From Roseiarcus sp963781895 (GTDB lineage: Bacteria; Pseudomonadota; Alphaproteobacteria; Rhizobiales; Beijerinckiaceae): a stretch of 64,000 nucleotides of DNA. Location of the stretch: the NCBI GenBank assembly GCA_963781895.1, contig CAWAIM010000017.1, positions 248,001 to 312,000 of the forward strand. Direction: 5' to 3'. The translations under genes were made by a program, and so were the position numbers. This document shows positions 9,845-19,817 of the stretch, one piece after another. The notes beneath the pieces were generated by a model that worked only from the letters and a program-made list of their open reading frames with translations, had not been told where the DNA came from and searched no databases. How positions within the stretch are numbered: position 1 is the stretch's first letter; every line of letters begins with the position of its first letter.

Positions 9845-12529
9845 ATGACAAGCGCGCTGATCAATGGTCGCGAGGCGACGCTTCCCGACGACCCCGACGC
9901 GCTGCTGGTTGACGTTTTGCGCGACGGCTTGCGTCTGACGGGCGCCAAGCTGGTGTGCGGGGCCGGCGTTTGCGGGGCCTGCACGGTCCTCGCCGACGGG
10001 GCTCCCGTGGTCAGCTGCCTGATGCCGGCAAAAGCCGCCGCCGGCAAGACCATCGTCACCGTCGAAGGCCTCGGGTCGGGCGCATTGCATCCGGTGCAGC
10101 GCGCGTTCATGGCCCTCGACGCGCTGCAGTGCGGATTCTGCACGCCGGGCTTCGTCGTCGAAGCGAGCGCGTTCCACGATTCATGGCGCGCCGCCCGGGG
10201 CGCGGCGACGCCGTCGCGCCAGGAGATCGCCGCCGCGCTCTCGGGCCACCTGTGCCGATGCGGCGCCTATGACAACATCTTTCGCGCGGTCGCCGAGGCG
10301 TGCAGCGGCAGACATGACGAGGTCACGGAAAGCTCGCCGCGGGTCGAGGCGCGGCAAAAGGTGACCGGCGCCGCGATTTATACCGTCGATGTGCGTCATG
10401 AGGGGCAGCTCGAAGGTCTGGTGTTGCGCTCGCCGCACGCCCACGCCCGCGTCAAGGCCGTCGATCTCGCGGCGGCGCGCGCGACGCCGGGCGTGGCCGC
10501 GGCCATTTCCCTGGTCGACGATGACCGCTTGGTGCAGTTTGTCGGCCAGCAGGTCGCCGCGGTCGCGGCGGTGGATCGCAAAACGGCGCTGGCCGCGCTG
10601 GCCGCCATCAAAGTCGACTACGAGGCGCTGCCGAGCGCGATCGGGGCGGACGCCGCGCGCAAGCCCGGCGCGCCGGTCCTGTTTCCTGGCGGCAAGGGGC
10701 AGAAGGGCAATGCCGGCGAAGGCGCGGCCATGCGGGCGTCGTGGTCCGGCAATGTCCGCGGACCGACCGCGGCGTTCTCGCTCAAGAAGAAGTCGGCGCG
10801 CAACCGCATCGCCAGGGCGCGGGCCGAGGGCGATCCGCTGCTGTTCGAAGGGACGTTCCGGACCGCGGTCCAGCAGCATGCCTGTCTGGAGCCCCATGCC
10901 GCGGTCGCCCGTTTCGACGGGGATCGCCTCACCGTGCATGTCTCCACCCAGGTCGTGGTCGAACTCAAAACCAAGATCGCCAAGCATTTCAAGCTCGACC
11001 CGGGCAAGGTGCGGGTCGTCGCCGAGCACGTCGGCGGCGGCTTCGGGTCGAAGGGCGCGCTCGGCGTCGAAACCATCGCCGCGATCAAGCTGGCGCAAGC
11101 CGCCAAGGCGCCGGTCCGGGTGGCGTTCAGCCGGCACGAGGAGCTGTCGGTCGCGGGATACCGGCCGGGGGCCGAAGTCAAAGTCGCGATCCTGCCGGGG
11201 GCCGACGGCGCCCTCGAGGCGCTGTCGCTCGCCGCCTATTCCGATGCGGGCGTATCGGTGAATTCGACCATCGCCGGGCTCGCCCGGCTCATCTACCCGG
11301 CCGAGGCCAAGGAGCTCGCCGACTACGATGTGGTCAGCAACCTGCCGCCGGGCGCGCCGTTCCGCGGGCCGGGCGGCCCGCCGATGGCCTTCGCGCTGGA
11401 GCAGGCGATTGACGAGGCGGCGCTCCGGCTCAAGGCCGACCCTATTCAGTTGCGCAAGCGGTGGGATCCCAATCCGAACCGGCAGCGCCTGTACGACTGG
11501 GCGGCGGGGCTCGAGACGTGGCGCGCCAACCGCGGCTCGGCGCAGACCGGCCGCTACCGGCGCGGCGTCGGCGTGGCCATGGGGTACTGGTTCTATATCT
11601 GGCAGGTCGGTTCGAAGGTGGAGCTGGCCGTCGAGGGCGGCCGCCTGGTCGCGAGCACCGCGACGCAGGACATCGGCACCGGGACCCGCAGCGTCATCGC
11701 CGATACGATCGCGCGCGAGTTCGGACTCGAGCCGCACGAGATCGAGGTGCGCATCGGCGATTCGACGCTGCCGGAAGGACCCGGATCGGGCGGAAGCCGC
11801 GTCACCGCGTCGATCGTCCCGCCGCTGTTGCTCGCGGCCGGCAAGCTCAAGGCCAGCGTCGCGCAGAAGCTCGGGCGACAGCCGGCGGCGGGGTCAAACG
11901 CGCCGTGGCGCGAACTGATCGCCGCGTCGCCGGATCTCAAAGTCCATGCGCAGCGCCCCGAGGACAACGCCCGGACAATCTATGGCAATAATTCGCTGCT
12001 GAAGGACGCCGGGATGATCGGCACGATCTTCGGCTGGATGATGCGCCGGTCCCAGCATATGGCGATCGGGGCCGGCGCGCCGAGCTCCGTCCAGGTCGCC
12101 GAGGTCGAGGTCGATACGTTGCTGGGCCGCGTGCGCGTTCTGAAGGTGCACACCGGCATCGCCGTGGGCAAGATCGCCTCGCCGGCGCTGGCGCGCGGCC
12201 AGGCCGCGGGCTCGATCATCCAGGGGCTGGGCTACGCCCTCTACGAGGGTCGCGAAGTCGATCCCCGCTCCGGCGACATACTGACGACGACCCTCGACGA
12301 CTACCGCATGCCCGGGATCGCCGACACGCCGCTGATCGACGTGCACTTCGACGAGGGCGGGTTCGACCACGTGCTCGGCGGCAGCGTCGGCATCGGCGAA
12401 GCGGCGACCGTGCCGACGGCGGCCGCGATCGCCAACGCCGTGCGCGATGCGATCGGCGTGCGGCCCCACGAGATCCCGATCCGGCCCGACCGGCTGCTGG
12501 GTCTCCTCGACCGGAGGACCGCCGCATGA
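9845..12529 (+). CDS. Xanthine dehydrogenase/aldehyde oxidase-family protein: [2Fe-2S] domains fused to molybdenum-binding subunit
   Basis: An 894-aa single chain. Residues 1-160 hold the plant-type ferredoxin domain (CGAGVCGACTVL...C) and the second [2Fe-2S] domain (CGFCTPGF...CRCGAYDN). From about residue 165 the molybdopterin-binding subunit follows: EARQKVTGAAIY, HVGGGFGSKG, QDIGTGTRSV and the C-terminal GIGEA with the catalytic Glu. The two parts are usually separate proteins in bacterial three-subunit enzymes. The ATG at 9845 is preceded by AAGGAG; the frame is open further upstream only by chance across the DUF255 gene. Its stop overlaps the start of the FAD-subunit gene (ATGA), showing an operon. 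It should hydroxylate an aldehyde or N-heterocycle; the substrate is unknown. No xdhC-type maturation gene is nearby. Confidence 0.9.
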   Translation: MTSALINGREATLPDDPDALLVDVLRDGLRLTGAKLVCGAGVCGACTVLADGAPVVSCLMPAKAAAGKTIVTVEGLGSGALHPVQRAFMALDALQCGFCTPGFVVEASAFHDSWRAARGAATPSRQEIAAALSGHLCRCGAYDNIFRAVAEACSGRHDEVTESSPRVEARQKVTGAAIYTVDVRHEGQLEGLVLRSPHAHARVKAVDLAAARATPGVAAAISLVDDDRLVQFVGQQVAAVAAVDRKTALAALAAIKVDYEALPSAIGADAARKPGAPVLFPGGKGQKGNAGEGAAMRASWSGNVRGPTAAFSLKKKSARNRIARARAEGDPLLFEGTFRTAVQQHACLEPHAAVARFDGDRLTVHVSTQVVVELKTKIAKHFKLDPGKVRVVAEHVGGGFGSKGALGVETIAAIKLAQAAKAPVRVAFSRHEELSVAGYRPGAEVKVAILPGADGALEALSLAAYSDAGVSVNSTIAGLARLIYPAEAKELADYDVVSNLPPGAPFRGPGGPPMAFALEQAIDEAALRLKADPIQLRKRWDPNPNRQRLYDWAAGLETWRANRGSAQTGRYRRGVGVAMGYWFYIWQVGSKVELAVEGGRLVASTATQDIGTGTRSVIADTIAREFGLEPHEIEVRIGDSTLPEGPGSGGSRVTASIVPPLLLAAGKLKASVAQKLGRQPAAGSNAPWRELIAASPDLKVHAQRPEDNARTIYGNNSLLKDAGMIGTIFGWMMRRSQHMAIGAGAPSSVQVAEVEVDTLLGRVRVLKVHTGIAVGKIASPALARGQAAGSIIQGLGYALYEGREVDPRSGDILTTTLDDYRMPGIADTPLIDVHFDEGGFDHVLGGSVGIGEAATVPTAAAIANAVRDAIGVRPHEIPIRPDRLLGLLDRRTAA

Positions 12530-13456
12530 CCGCGCACGCCCCAATCCCCCCCGGCGGGGGCCAGGCCGAATTCCGCGCCTCCGGCACCGATCTGACGGAG
12601 CGCCGGCGCACCGGCGTGTCGCGCGGGCCGCTGGTCGACATCGTTCCGACCTCCGACATGATCGGGATCGCCTGGGAGCGCGGCCGGGGCCCTCCGGATC
12701 GGCGCCTCGACGACGATCGCCGCGATCGCGGCCGACGCCCGAATTGCCGCGGCCTATCCGGGAATCGCCGCCGCCGCCAGCGGTCTGGCGACGCCGCAGA
12801 TCCGGCATGTGGCGACGCTTGGCGGCAATCTCGCGCAACGTTCGCGCTGCTGGTACTTTCGCAATCCGCACATCGCCTGTCTGAAAAAGGGCGGCGCCGT
12901 CTGCCCGGCGCGACAGGGCAACCACCTGTACGGCGTCGCGTTCGATCTCGGCCCCTGCGTCGCGCCGCACCCTTCGACCATGGCGACGGCCCTGCTGGCC
13001 TACGACGCAAGAGTCTCCACCAGTGAGCGCGACGCCTTGAGCATCGAGCAACTGCTCGGCGACGGCTCGAACGGCGCCGCCGATCACGCGCTCCGCGCCG
13101 GCGAAATGATCAAAGCCGTCGATCTTGCGCCGCCGCTCGCCGGCGAACGGGCGGCCTATAAGCGCGCGATCGGACGAACGCATGCGGAATGGCCGCTGGT
13201 CGAACTGGTCGCGCGCGTGGTCGTCGACAACGGGGCTTTCCAGGCCGTGCGCCTGGCCGCGGGCGGAATCGCCCCCGTGCCGCTGCGACTGGCGGCGGCC
13301 GAGACGGCGTCGCAGGGCGCGGCCGTCGCCGCCGCGACCATCGCGCGCGCCGCCGGCGCGGCGACCGCCGGCGCCAAGCCGTTGCCGATGACGGGCTACA
13401 AGCTCGACCTGCTGGCGGGCCTCGTCCAGGATCTGCTGGAGCAATGCACGGCCTGA
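12526..13456 (+). pseudogene. Molybdenum hydroxylase FAD-binding subunit, frameshifted
   Basis: FAD subunit (CoxM/PaoB-like) partner of the upstream fused protein, starting at the overlapping ATGA. The early frame has RASGTDLTERRRTG and DMIGIAW; a one-base shift near 12680 moves to the frame reading LRIGASTTIAAIAADARI, then VATLGGNLAQR, the FAD-contacting motif. RCWYFRNPHIACLKKGG, AVCPA and GPCVAPHPS give four Cys in the pattern of FAD subunits such as PaoB that bind an extra [4Fe-4S] cluster. Repaired length is about 310 aa, normal for the family. It would pass electrons from the Mo/Fe-S chain to the final acceptor. Confidence 0.85.
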
Positions 13457-13578
13457 CCCGGGTCAGCGCGCAAGGCCTGGGCCGAGCGGCGCGCAATGTT
13501 TTGCCGGGACCGATCGGGCGCTGATCGTCGCGGGCGCCGGTTGACTAAAGCGCGCCGAGCCGTGATGCAGGCTTGGCC

Positions 13579-14238
13579 ATGACCGCTTCCCTCCCTGCCC
13601 TTCTGGCGACCGGATTCCTGCTCGGCTGGTCGGTCGCCTGGCCGCCAGGGCCGATCAACGCCGAGATCGCGCGGCGCTGCGCGGCGGGCGATTTCCGGGC
13701 GGGCATGGCGGTGCTGTTCGGCGCGTCGAGCGCCGACGCGCTGTGGGCGGTCGCCGTCGCGCTCGGCGTCGGCCTGCTGTTCACCGCGGCGCCGGCGCGC
13801 GCGGCGATGGGGATGGTCAGCATCGCCCTGTTGCTGGCCCTCGCCGTGCTGTTCCTGCGCGGCGCATGGCGGGCGTTCGCCCGCGGCGACTCGCCCGCGC
13901 CGGCGTCCGACGCGCCGGCGCGGTTCGCTTCGGCCCGCGGCGGGTTTTGGCTCGGCGCGGCGATGGCGCTGACCAGCCCCTGGAACGTCGCCTTCTGGCT
14001 TGCCGCCATGGGGCGGCCGGAGCTCTCCGGCGCGAAGCCGGGGGCGCTGCTGATCGTGGCCGGCGCGGTGATCGCGGGGGCGCTGACCTGGGGCGTGTTG
14101 TGGGCGGCCTCGAACGCGCTGCTGCATCGCAGCCTCGAGGGCGCCGCCAAGCGCTGGTGGACGATCGGCGTCGATCTGGCGACCGGCGCGCTGATGCTCT
14201 ATTTCGCGGCGTCCTCGGCGAGACGGCTGATGGGGTAA
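13579..14238 (+). CDS. LysE/RhtB family amino-acid exporter
   Basis: A 219-aa inner-membrane protein with about six hydrophobic segments. The N-terminus, FLLGWSVAWPPGPINAEI, matches the LysE-family start (…PGP…), followed by a Gly/Ala-rich first hairpin. LTSPWNVAFWLAAMG is the conserved second-half motif. Family members export amino acids or similar small metabolites using the proton gradient; substrate cannot be told from sequence. The ATG at 13579 is preferred to a TTG two codons upstream. It follows the molybdenum hydroxylase genes by 122 bases and is probably a separate unit. Confidence 0.82.
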   Translation: MTASLPALLATGFLLGWSVAWPPGPINAEIARRCAAGDFRAGMAVLFGASSADALWAVAVALGVGLLFTAAPARAAMGMVSIALLLALAVLFLRGAWRAFARGDSPAPASDAPARFASARGGFWLGAAMALTSPWNVAFWLAAMGRPELSGAKPGALLIVAGAVIAGALTWGVLWAASNALLHRSLEGAAKRWWTIGVDLATGALMLYFAASSARRLMG

Positions 14239-14332
14239 TTGCCCGCCGGCGTCGCGAAAGTGACTAGGCGCTCGGATGCCGCCATGATCCGCCGCGCGGA
14301 CCTTGTTGGGTTGGAACCGGAGAGACGCCGCC

Positions 14333-15899
14333 ATGGGAAACCGGCTCAAATTCTATGGCTGGGGCTTCGAGGACACTGGCCTCAGCGAATCCGAGCGCGA
14401 GCATTTGTTCGGTTTCGTCGCCGATCGCCTCGGCGTCGAGCCGCGCCTCGCGCCCCCTCCACGGGCGGCCGAAATCGCCCTGCGCGCTCCGCGCATCGCC
14501 CTGCCCGCCGCGCTCGCGAGCGTGCTGACGCAGGAACCCTACGAACGGCTTCTGCACACCTACGGCAAGTCCTATCCCGAGACGGTTAGCGCCTTCGCGC
14601 GCGATTTCGCCAAAGCGCCCGATTTCGTCGCCCTGCCCGCCGACGAGGCGGACGTCGCCGCCGTGCTCGACTGGGCGAGCGGCGCGAACGTCGCGGTCAT
14701 TCCGTTCGGCTGCGGCTCCTCGGTCGTCGGCGGGGTCGAACCGGCGGTGGGCGAGACTTATGCAGGCGTCGTGAGCCTGGACATGCGCCGCTTCGACCGG
14801 GTCGTCGAGGTCGACGCGACGAGCCGCGCGGCGCGCATGCAGGCCGGCATCCGCGGCCCCGCGATCGAGGCGGCGCTCAAGCCCCACGGCCTGGCGATCC
14901 GCCATTACCCGCAGAGCTTCGAGTTCTCCACCCTCGGCGGCTGGATCGCGACCCGCTCGGGGGGACATTTCGCCACTCTTTATACGCACATCGACGATTT
15001 CGTCGAAAGCATCCGCACGGTCACGCCGGCGGGCGTCATGGAGTTGCGCCGCCTCCCCGGCTCCGGCGCGGGCCCGAGCCCAGACCGGATGATGATCGGC
15101 TCCGAAGGCGCGCTCGGAATCATCACCGAGGCCTGGATGCGGCTGCAGGGTCGGCCGCGCTTCCGCGCCGACGCGGTGTTCGGCTTCCCCGATTTCTTCG
15201 CCGCCGCGAGAGCCGTGCGCGCGGTCGCGCAAGCCGGGCTCTTTCCGTCGAACCTGCGCGTCATCGACAACGACGAAGCGGGAACTTACGGCGTCAACGC
15301 CTACGAGGAAAGCCTGCTCGTCGTCGCCTTCGAATCCGCCGATCATCCCGTGGACGCCTGGATGGCGCGCGCGGTCGAACTCATGGCAAGACCACGGCGG
15401 GCGGCGTCACACCGGCGAGGGCGCGGCGCTCCGCTGGCGCACCGCCTTCATCCGGATGCCCTATGGGCGCGAGCTGACTGTGCCGATGGGCGTGATCAAC
15501 GACACGTTCGAGAGCGCGATCACCTGGGACAGGTTCGAGGCCTTCCACGCCGCCGTTCGCAAGGCGACCGCCGAGGCGCTGCAAGAGGCGACCGGCCACG
15601 ACGGGATCGTCTCGACCCGCTTCACCCACGTCTATCCGGACGGCCCCGCCGTTTATTACACCTTCAGCGTCAAGGGCGATCCGCGCCGCCTCATCGAGCA
15701 ATGGCGCGCCATCAAGGCCCGCGCCTCCGACGCGCTGATCGCGGCCGGCGGCACGATCACCCACCACCACGCGGTCGGCCGCGATCACATGCCGTGGTAT
15801 CGCGAGCAGCGCCCCGCCCTGTTCGGCAAGGCGTTCGCGGCGGCGAAAGACGCGCTCGATCCGGCGGGGATCATGAACCCGGGCGTGCTGGTCCCCTGA
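14333..15899 (+). pseudogene. FAD-linked oxidase, alkylglycerone-phosphate synthase-like, frameshifted
   Basis: Flavoprotein of the vanillyl-alcohol-oxidase/PCMH fold. The N-terminal part shows KFYGWGFEDTGLSE, then the FAD-binding loop VIPFGCGSSVVGGVEP, the RHYPQSFEFSTLGGWIATRSGGH block and IGSEGALGIITEAW. These resemble alkyldihydroxyacetone-phosphate synthase and bacterial relatives. Between about 15385 and 15415 the frame shifts; the remainder (HTGEGAALRW, RMPYGREL, VYPDGPAVYYTF, GTITHHHAVGRDH, GIMNPGVL) continues in another frame to 15899. The HHHAVGRDH stretch is the family active-site His cluster. Repaired length is about 522 aa. GGAGAGACG precedes the ATG at 14333. The substrate in this bacterium is unknown; ether-lipid synthesis or a hydroxyacid oxidase are both possible. 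Confidence 0.85.
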
Positions 15900-15928
15900 C
15901 TGGTCTGGATCGTCGGGGCGCCGGAACG

Positions 15929-16843
15929 TCAGCCCTTGGGAAACTGAAGCCCGATCGCCCGGTAGCGTTCAGGGTCGTCGAGCCAGTTCTCCCGCACCTT
16001 CACGTGCAGAAACAGATGCACGTTGGCGCCGTTCGCCGCCGCGATGTCCTTGCGCGCGGCCGTGCCGATCGCTTTGACCGTCTGTCCGCCCTCGCCGATC
16101 ACGATCTTGCGATGGCTCTCGCGGGTGACGAAGATGGTCTGCTCGATCCGCGCCGAGCCGTCGGGCAGGTCCTTCCAGCTATCGGTCTCGACCGTCGCCT
16201 GATAGGGCAGTTCGTCGTGCAGGCGTTCGAACAGCTTCTCGCGGGTGATTTCGGCCGCGAGGATGCGCATCGGCGCCTCGGCGATCTGATCTTCCGGATA
16301 GAGCCACGGCCCGAGCGGCGTCAGCTCGGTGAGGCGCGCGACAAAACGGTCGAGCCCGTCGCCGGTCGCGGCGCTGACCATGAAGGTCTCGTCGAAACGC
16401 TGAGCGGCGTTGACGCGCGCCGAAAGGCCGAGCAGGTTCGGCCGCTCCACCACGTCGATCTTGTTGAGGACCAGCAGCTTCGGCTTCCGGCTTTCGCCGA
16501 GCGCCTTCAGGATCTCGGCGGTCTCCTCGGTCAGGGTCGATTCCGAGGCCTCCTTGCGGGCGTCGATCAGCAGCGCCAGGACGTCGGCGTCCGCCGCCGC
16601 GCCCCAGGCGGAAGCGACCATCGCCCGATCGAGGCGGCGCTTCGGCGCGAACAGGCCGGGCGTGTCGACGAACACGATCTGCGCGTCGCCTCGCGTCAGC
16701 ACGCCGCGCACGGTCGAACGCGTCGTCTGCGCCTTGCGGGTGACGATCGACACCTTCTCGCCCACGAGCGCGTTGATGAGCGTCGACTTGCCCGCGTTGG
16801 GCGCGCCGATCAGCGCGACGAAGCCGCACCGGGTCTCGCTCAT
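15929..16843 (-). CDS. era: GTPase Era
   Basis: Essential GTPase for 16S rRNA processing and 30S assembly, 304 aa. G1 GAPNAGKST, G2 region KAQTTRSTVRG, G3 DTPGLF, G4 NKID and G5 SAATGDG are all visible in order, followed by the C-terminal KH domain with the GEGGQTVKAIGTAARKDI turn. The ATG at 16843 overlaps the stop of rnc (ATGA), the conserved rnc-era coupling. It runs toward the oxidase gene with only 29 bases between stops. Confidence 0.97.
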   Translation of the reverse strand: MSETRCGFVALIGAPNAGKSTLINALVGEKVSIVTRKAQTTRSTVRGVLTRGDAQIVFVDTPGLFAPKRRLDRAMVASAWGAAADADVLALLIDARKEASESTLTEETAEILKALGESRKPKLLVLNKIDVVERPNLLGLSARVNAAQRFDETFMVSAATGDGLDRFVARLTELTPLGPWLYPEDQIAEAPMRILAAEITREKLFERLHDELPYQATVETDSWKDLPDGSARIEQTIFVTRESHRKIVIGEGGQTVKAIGTAARKDIAAANGANVHLFLHVKVRENWLDDPERYRAIGLQFPKG

Positions 16844-17556
16844 TGGGCTTTCCGTCGGTCGAGAAAGGCCTGGGCGGCCGCCTGTTCGGCGGCCCGTTTC
16901 GAGCTTGCGTCGCCCTGCTCCGGCTGAAAGCCGGCGACGACCACGCTCATGACGAACTGAGGCGCGTGATCGGGACCGCTGCGCGAGACTTCCCGGTAGG
17001 CGGGCGCGGCGAGCGCCCGCGCTTGCGCCCATTCCTGCAGCGCCGTCTTGGCGTCGCGGGCGGGTTCGACGACGGCGGCCAGACGATCGCCCCAGGAGCG
17101 CACGACAAGCGCGCGCGCCGCCTCGTATCCGCCGTCGACGAAGACGGCGCCGATCAGGGATTCGCACACGTCGGACAGGATCGCCGCCTTCTTGCGTCCG
17201 CCGCCCTGGGCCTCGCCCGCGCCGAGCACGACATGCGGGCCCACGTCCCATTCGGCGGCGACCTCGGCGCAGGTTTCGCGACGAACGAGCTTGGCGAAAC
17301 GAATCGACAATTCGCCCTCGCTCGCCTGCGGAAAGGTCGCGTAGAGATGATCGGCGATCACCACCCCGAGCACCCGGTCGCCGAGGAACTCCAGCCGCTG
17401 ATAGGATTGCGCCCGACCGTGCCCTGCGCCCGGCTGGGAGGACAGATGCGTCAGAGCGACCGTCGCGAGACTGGCGTCGCGAAAGCGGTAGCCGAGTCGC
17501 GACTCCAGCTTCGAGAGATCCGGTCTTAGGCGCTTGATCATCGACGGACCGATCAC
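16840..17556 (-). CDS. rnc: Ribonuclease III
   Basis: Double-strand-specific endoribonuclease for rRNA and mRNA processing, 238 aa from the first ATG (an ATG five codons in is equally plausible). The signature QRLEFLGDRVLGVVIADHL and the second catalytic patch DVCESLIGAVFVDGGYEA (Asp/Glu metal ligands) are present. The C-terminal double-strand RNA-binding domain starts near TALQEWAQARALAAPAY. It lies between lepB and era, the usual alphaproteobacterial order, and is translationally coupled to era. Confidence 0.96.
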   Translation of the reverse strand: MIGPSMIKRLRPDLSKLESRLGYRFRDASLATVALTHLSSQPGAGHGRAQSYQRLEFLGDRVLGVVIADHLYATFPQASEGELSIRFAKLVRRETCAEVAAEWDVGPHVVLGAGEAQGGGRKKAAILSDVCESLIGAVFVDGGYEAARALVVRSWGDRLAAVVEPARDAKTALQEWAQARALAAPAYREVSRSGPDHAPQFVMSVVVAGFQPEQGDASSKRAAEQAAAQAFLDRRKAQ

Positions 17557-17643
17557 GCCACTCGGCGCAGAATGAACCAGATTAGCCCGCCTTTTGCGAA
17601 TTTAGCGTCATTGCGCGGCCCACGCGAACCGCTTTTCCCCGCG

Positions 17644-18483
17644 TCAACGCACCCGCTCGAAAATACGGTTCCAGCGCACGTCCCATGGCCAGCGCCAGAC
17701 CTGCCAGGCGGGCGTTCCCTCGTCGATCGAGAAAAAGATCAGCTCGCCCCGTCCGATCAAATTCACGAACGGCACGTAGCCGACGCCGCCTTGGTCCGCC
17801 GCCAGCCGGGAATCGCTGGAATTGTCGCGATTGTCGCCCATCATGAAATAGTGCCCCGGCGGGACTTCATAGACCTTGGTGTTGTCGAACGTGCCATCGT
17901 CGCCGTCGATCTGGATGATCTGGTGTTTGACGCCGCCCGGCAGCGTCTCGATGTAGCGCGGCGCTTCCATCGGCTTGCCGAAGTGATTGACCGTGGGGAA
18001 AGGGGCGATCTGCTCGCGCGGCACCAGCTCGCCGTTGATGTAGAGACGCGCCTTGATGACCTGGATCTTGTCGCCGGGCAGACCGATCAGCCGCTTGATG
18101 TAGTCGGTCTGCCCGTCGCTCGGCAGCTTGAACACGATGATGTCGCCTCGCTTGGGCTGGGAAGCGAAAATGCGGCCGGGAAACGCGGAGGGGTCGAGAT
18201 CGAGAAAGCCGGGCAAGGAATAATGCGAATAGCCATAGGCGTATTTGGAGACGAACAGATAGTCGCCGACCAGCAGCGTCGGAACCAGGGATCCCGAAGG
18301 AATGTTGAACGGCTGGAACAGAAGCGTGCGCACCACGAGCGCGATCAGCAGCGCCTCGACGATGACCTTGACGGTCTCCCACCATCCCTCTTCTTTCTTG
18401 ACGGACGTGACGCCGGCTTCGGCGGGCTTCAGGCCTGGTTCGATCATTTGGGTCAAAACGCCCTTCTCTTCGTCTTCACTCAC
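17644..18483 (-). CDS. lepB: Signal peptidase I
   Basis: Membrane-bound leader peptidase. After a short cytoplasmic N-terminus a transmembrane segment (VKVIVEALLIALVVRTLLF) leads into FNIPSGSLVPTLLVGDYLFV with the catalytic Ser, and GDIIVFKLPSDGQTDYIKRLIG holds the catalytic Lys. Later come HYFMMGDNRDNSSDSR and VNLIGRGELIFFS. The start is uncertain: GTG at 18483 (VSEDEEKG, 279 aa) is used here; ATG at 18447 gives 267 aa; a TTG at 18576 adds an unlikely Arg-rich stretch. The acpS gene that often precedes lepB in alphaproteobacteria is not here. Confidence 0.93.
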   Translation of the reverse strand: MSEDEEKGVLTQMIEPGLKPAEAGVTSVKKEEGWWETVKVIVEALLIALVVRTLLFQPFNIPSGSLVPTLLVGDYLFVSKYAYGYSHYSLPGFLDLDPSAFPGRIFASQPKRGDIIVFKLPSDGQTDYIKRLIGLPGDKIQVIKARLYINGELVPREQIAPFPTVNHFGKPMEAPRYIETLPGGVKHQIIQIDGDDGTFDNTKVYEVPPGHYFMMGDNRDNSSDSRLAADQGGVGYVPFVNLIGRGELIFFSIDEGTPAWQVWRWPWDVRWNRIFERVR

Positions 18484-18593
18484 CGGACTCGCCGGCGCCG
18501 GCCGGCGGCGCTTCCTATACAGGCGTGTCGCAGCCGCGCCAAGCCGCGCGGCTCTTGGAGCGGGAACTTGGCGCAACCAAGGCTGCGCCGGCC

Positions 18594-19565
18594 TCAGGGC
18601 AGCAGAATCGTCGAGCCGGTCGTCTCACGCGCTTCCAGCGCGATATGCGCCTGCGAAGCATCGGCCAGCGGCAGCCGCTCGCCGATCCGGATGGTCACCT
18701 CGCCGTTGCCGACGGCGCGGAACAGGTCGCGCGCCATTCTCTCGAGCCGCGGCCGATCGGCGAGGAACGTGAACAGCGTGGGCCGGGTCGCAAACAGCGA
18801 GCCCTTCTGCCCCAGAAGGCCGAGGTTGAACCCCTCGATCCCGCCCGAGGCCGAGCCGAAGCTGGCGAACATGCCGAACGGCCTGAGGCAATCGAGCGAA
18901 GCGGGAAACGTCGCCTTGCCGACGCCGTCGTAGACCACGGCGCATTTCTCGCCCTTGGTGATCTCGGCGACGCGCTGGGCGAAATCCTCCTCGCGGTAGA
19001 GAATGACATGTTGCGCGCCGGCCTTCTTGGCGAGCTTGGCCTTTTCGGCCGAACCGACCGTGCCGATCACCTTCGCGCCCAACGCCCTGCCCCACTGGCA
19101 GAGAATCAGACCGACGCCGCCGGCCGCCGCATGAACGAGAATCGTGTCGCCCGGCCGCACGCGATAGGTCTGGCGCAGCAGATATTGAGCGGTGAGGCCC
19201 TTCAGCATCATCGCCGCGCCGGTCTCGTAGGAAATCGCGCGCGGCAGCTTGACGAGGAATTTCGCGTCGATGTTGCGCTGTTCGCCATAGGCGCCGATCG
19301 AGCCGGCATAGGCGACCCGGTCGCCAGGCTTGAAACCCTGTACGGACGGTCCGAGTTCGACGACCTCGCCCGCGCCCTCGTTGCCCGGCGTGAACGGCAG
19401 ATGCGGCGACGGGTAGAAGCCGGTGCGGAAATAGGTGTCGAGGAAATTGACCCCGATCGCGTGCTGGCGCAGCCTGACCTCGCCCTTGCCGGGCGGCGGA
19501 AGTTCGACTTCCTCCAGGCGCAGGACTTCCGGACCCCCGGTCTGATGAATGCGAATGGCGCGCAT
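18594..19565 (-). CDS. qor: NADPH:quinone oxidoreductase, zinc-independent MDR family
   Basis: Quinone reductase of the medium-chain dehydrogenase/reductase superfamily, 323 aa. The N-terminal GroES-like domain reads MRAIRIHQTGGPEVLRLEE, with GVNFLDTYFRTGFYP and TPGNEGAGEV. The Rossmann domain shows the LVHAAAGGVGLILCQWGRALGAKVIGTVGS nucleotide loop spread over residues 145-175. No catalytic zinc ligands are present, as expected for QOR. It probably reduces quinones with NADPH in the cytosol. It lies 110 bases upstream of lepB in the same direction, but is not a usual member of that operon. Confidence 0.9.
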   Translation of the reverse strand: MRAIRIHQTGGPEVLRLEEVELPPPGKGEVRLRQHAIGVNFLDTYFRTGFYPSPHLPFTPGNEGAGEVVELGPSVQGFKPGDRVAYAGSIGAYGEQRNIDAKFLVKLPRAISYETGAAMMLKGLTAQYLLRQTYRVRPGDTILVHAAAGGVGLILCQWGRALGAKVIGTVGSAEKAKLAKKAGAQHVILYREEDFAQRVAEITKGEKCAVVYDGVGKATFPASLDCLRPFGMFASFGSASGGIEGFNLGLLGQKGSLFATRPTLFTFLADRPRLERMARDLFRAVGNGEVTIRIGERLPLADASQAHIALEARETTGSTILLP

Positions 19566-19741
19566 CGTTCCCTCTGCTTGTTGCCGCTCGACGATGTTTG
19601 TCCCGGCCGCGCGCCGCGCGCAAGCCTCGCTTGATGTGGCGCGGACGGAAAAGCGCGCGCGGCCCTTGCCAGCTCAAGTCGCCGACCTTATAGCATCGCG
19701 GCGTTCCGGCCGGTCCGGAGCCTTTTTTGAACCTTGCGCCG

Positions 19742-19817
19742 GCGCCCATCGTCTAGCGGTCCAGGACGCCGCCCTTTCACGGCGGAAACGCGGGTTCGAT
19801 CCCCGCTGGGCGCGCCA
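19742..19817 (+). tRNA. tRNA-Glu (UUC)
   Basis: A 76-base cloverleaf with the 3' CCA encoded. Acceptor stem GCGCCCA pairs with TGGGCGC; the anticodon stem CCGCC/GGCGG encloses the loop CTTTCAC with anticodon TTC at 19776-19778; the T arm contains GGTTCGATCC. Sits on the plus strand between qor (minus) and a small gene. Confidence 0.96.
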
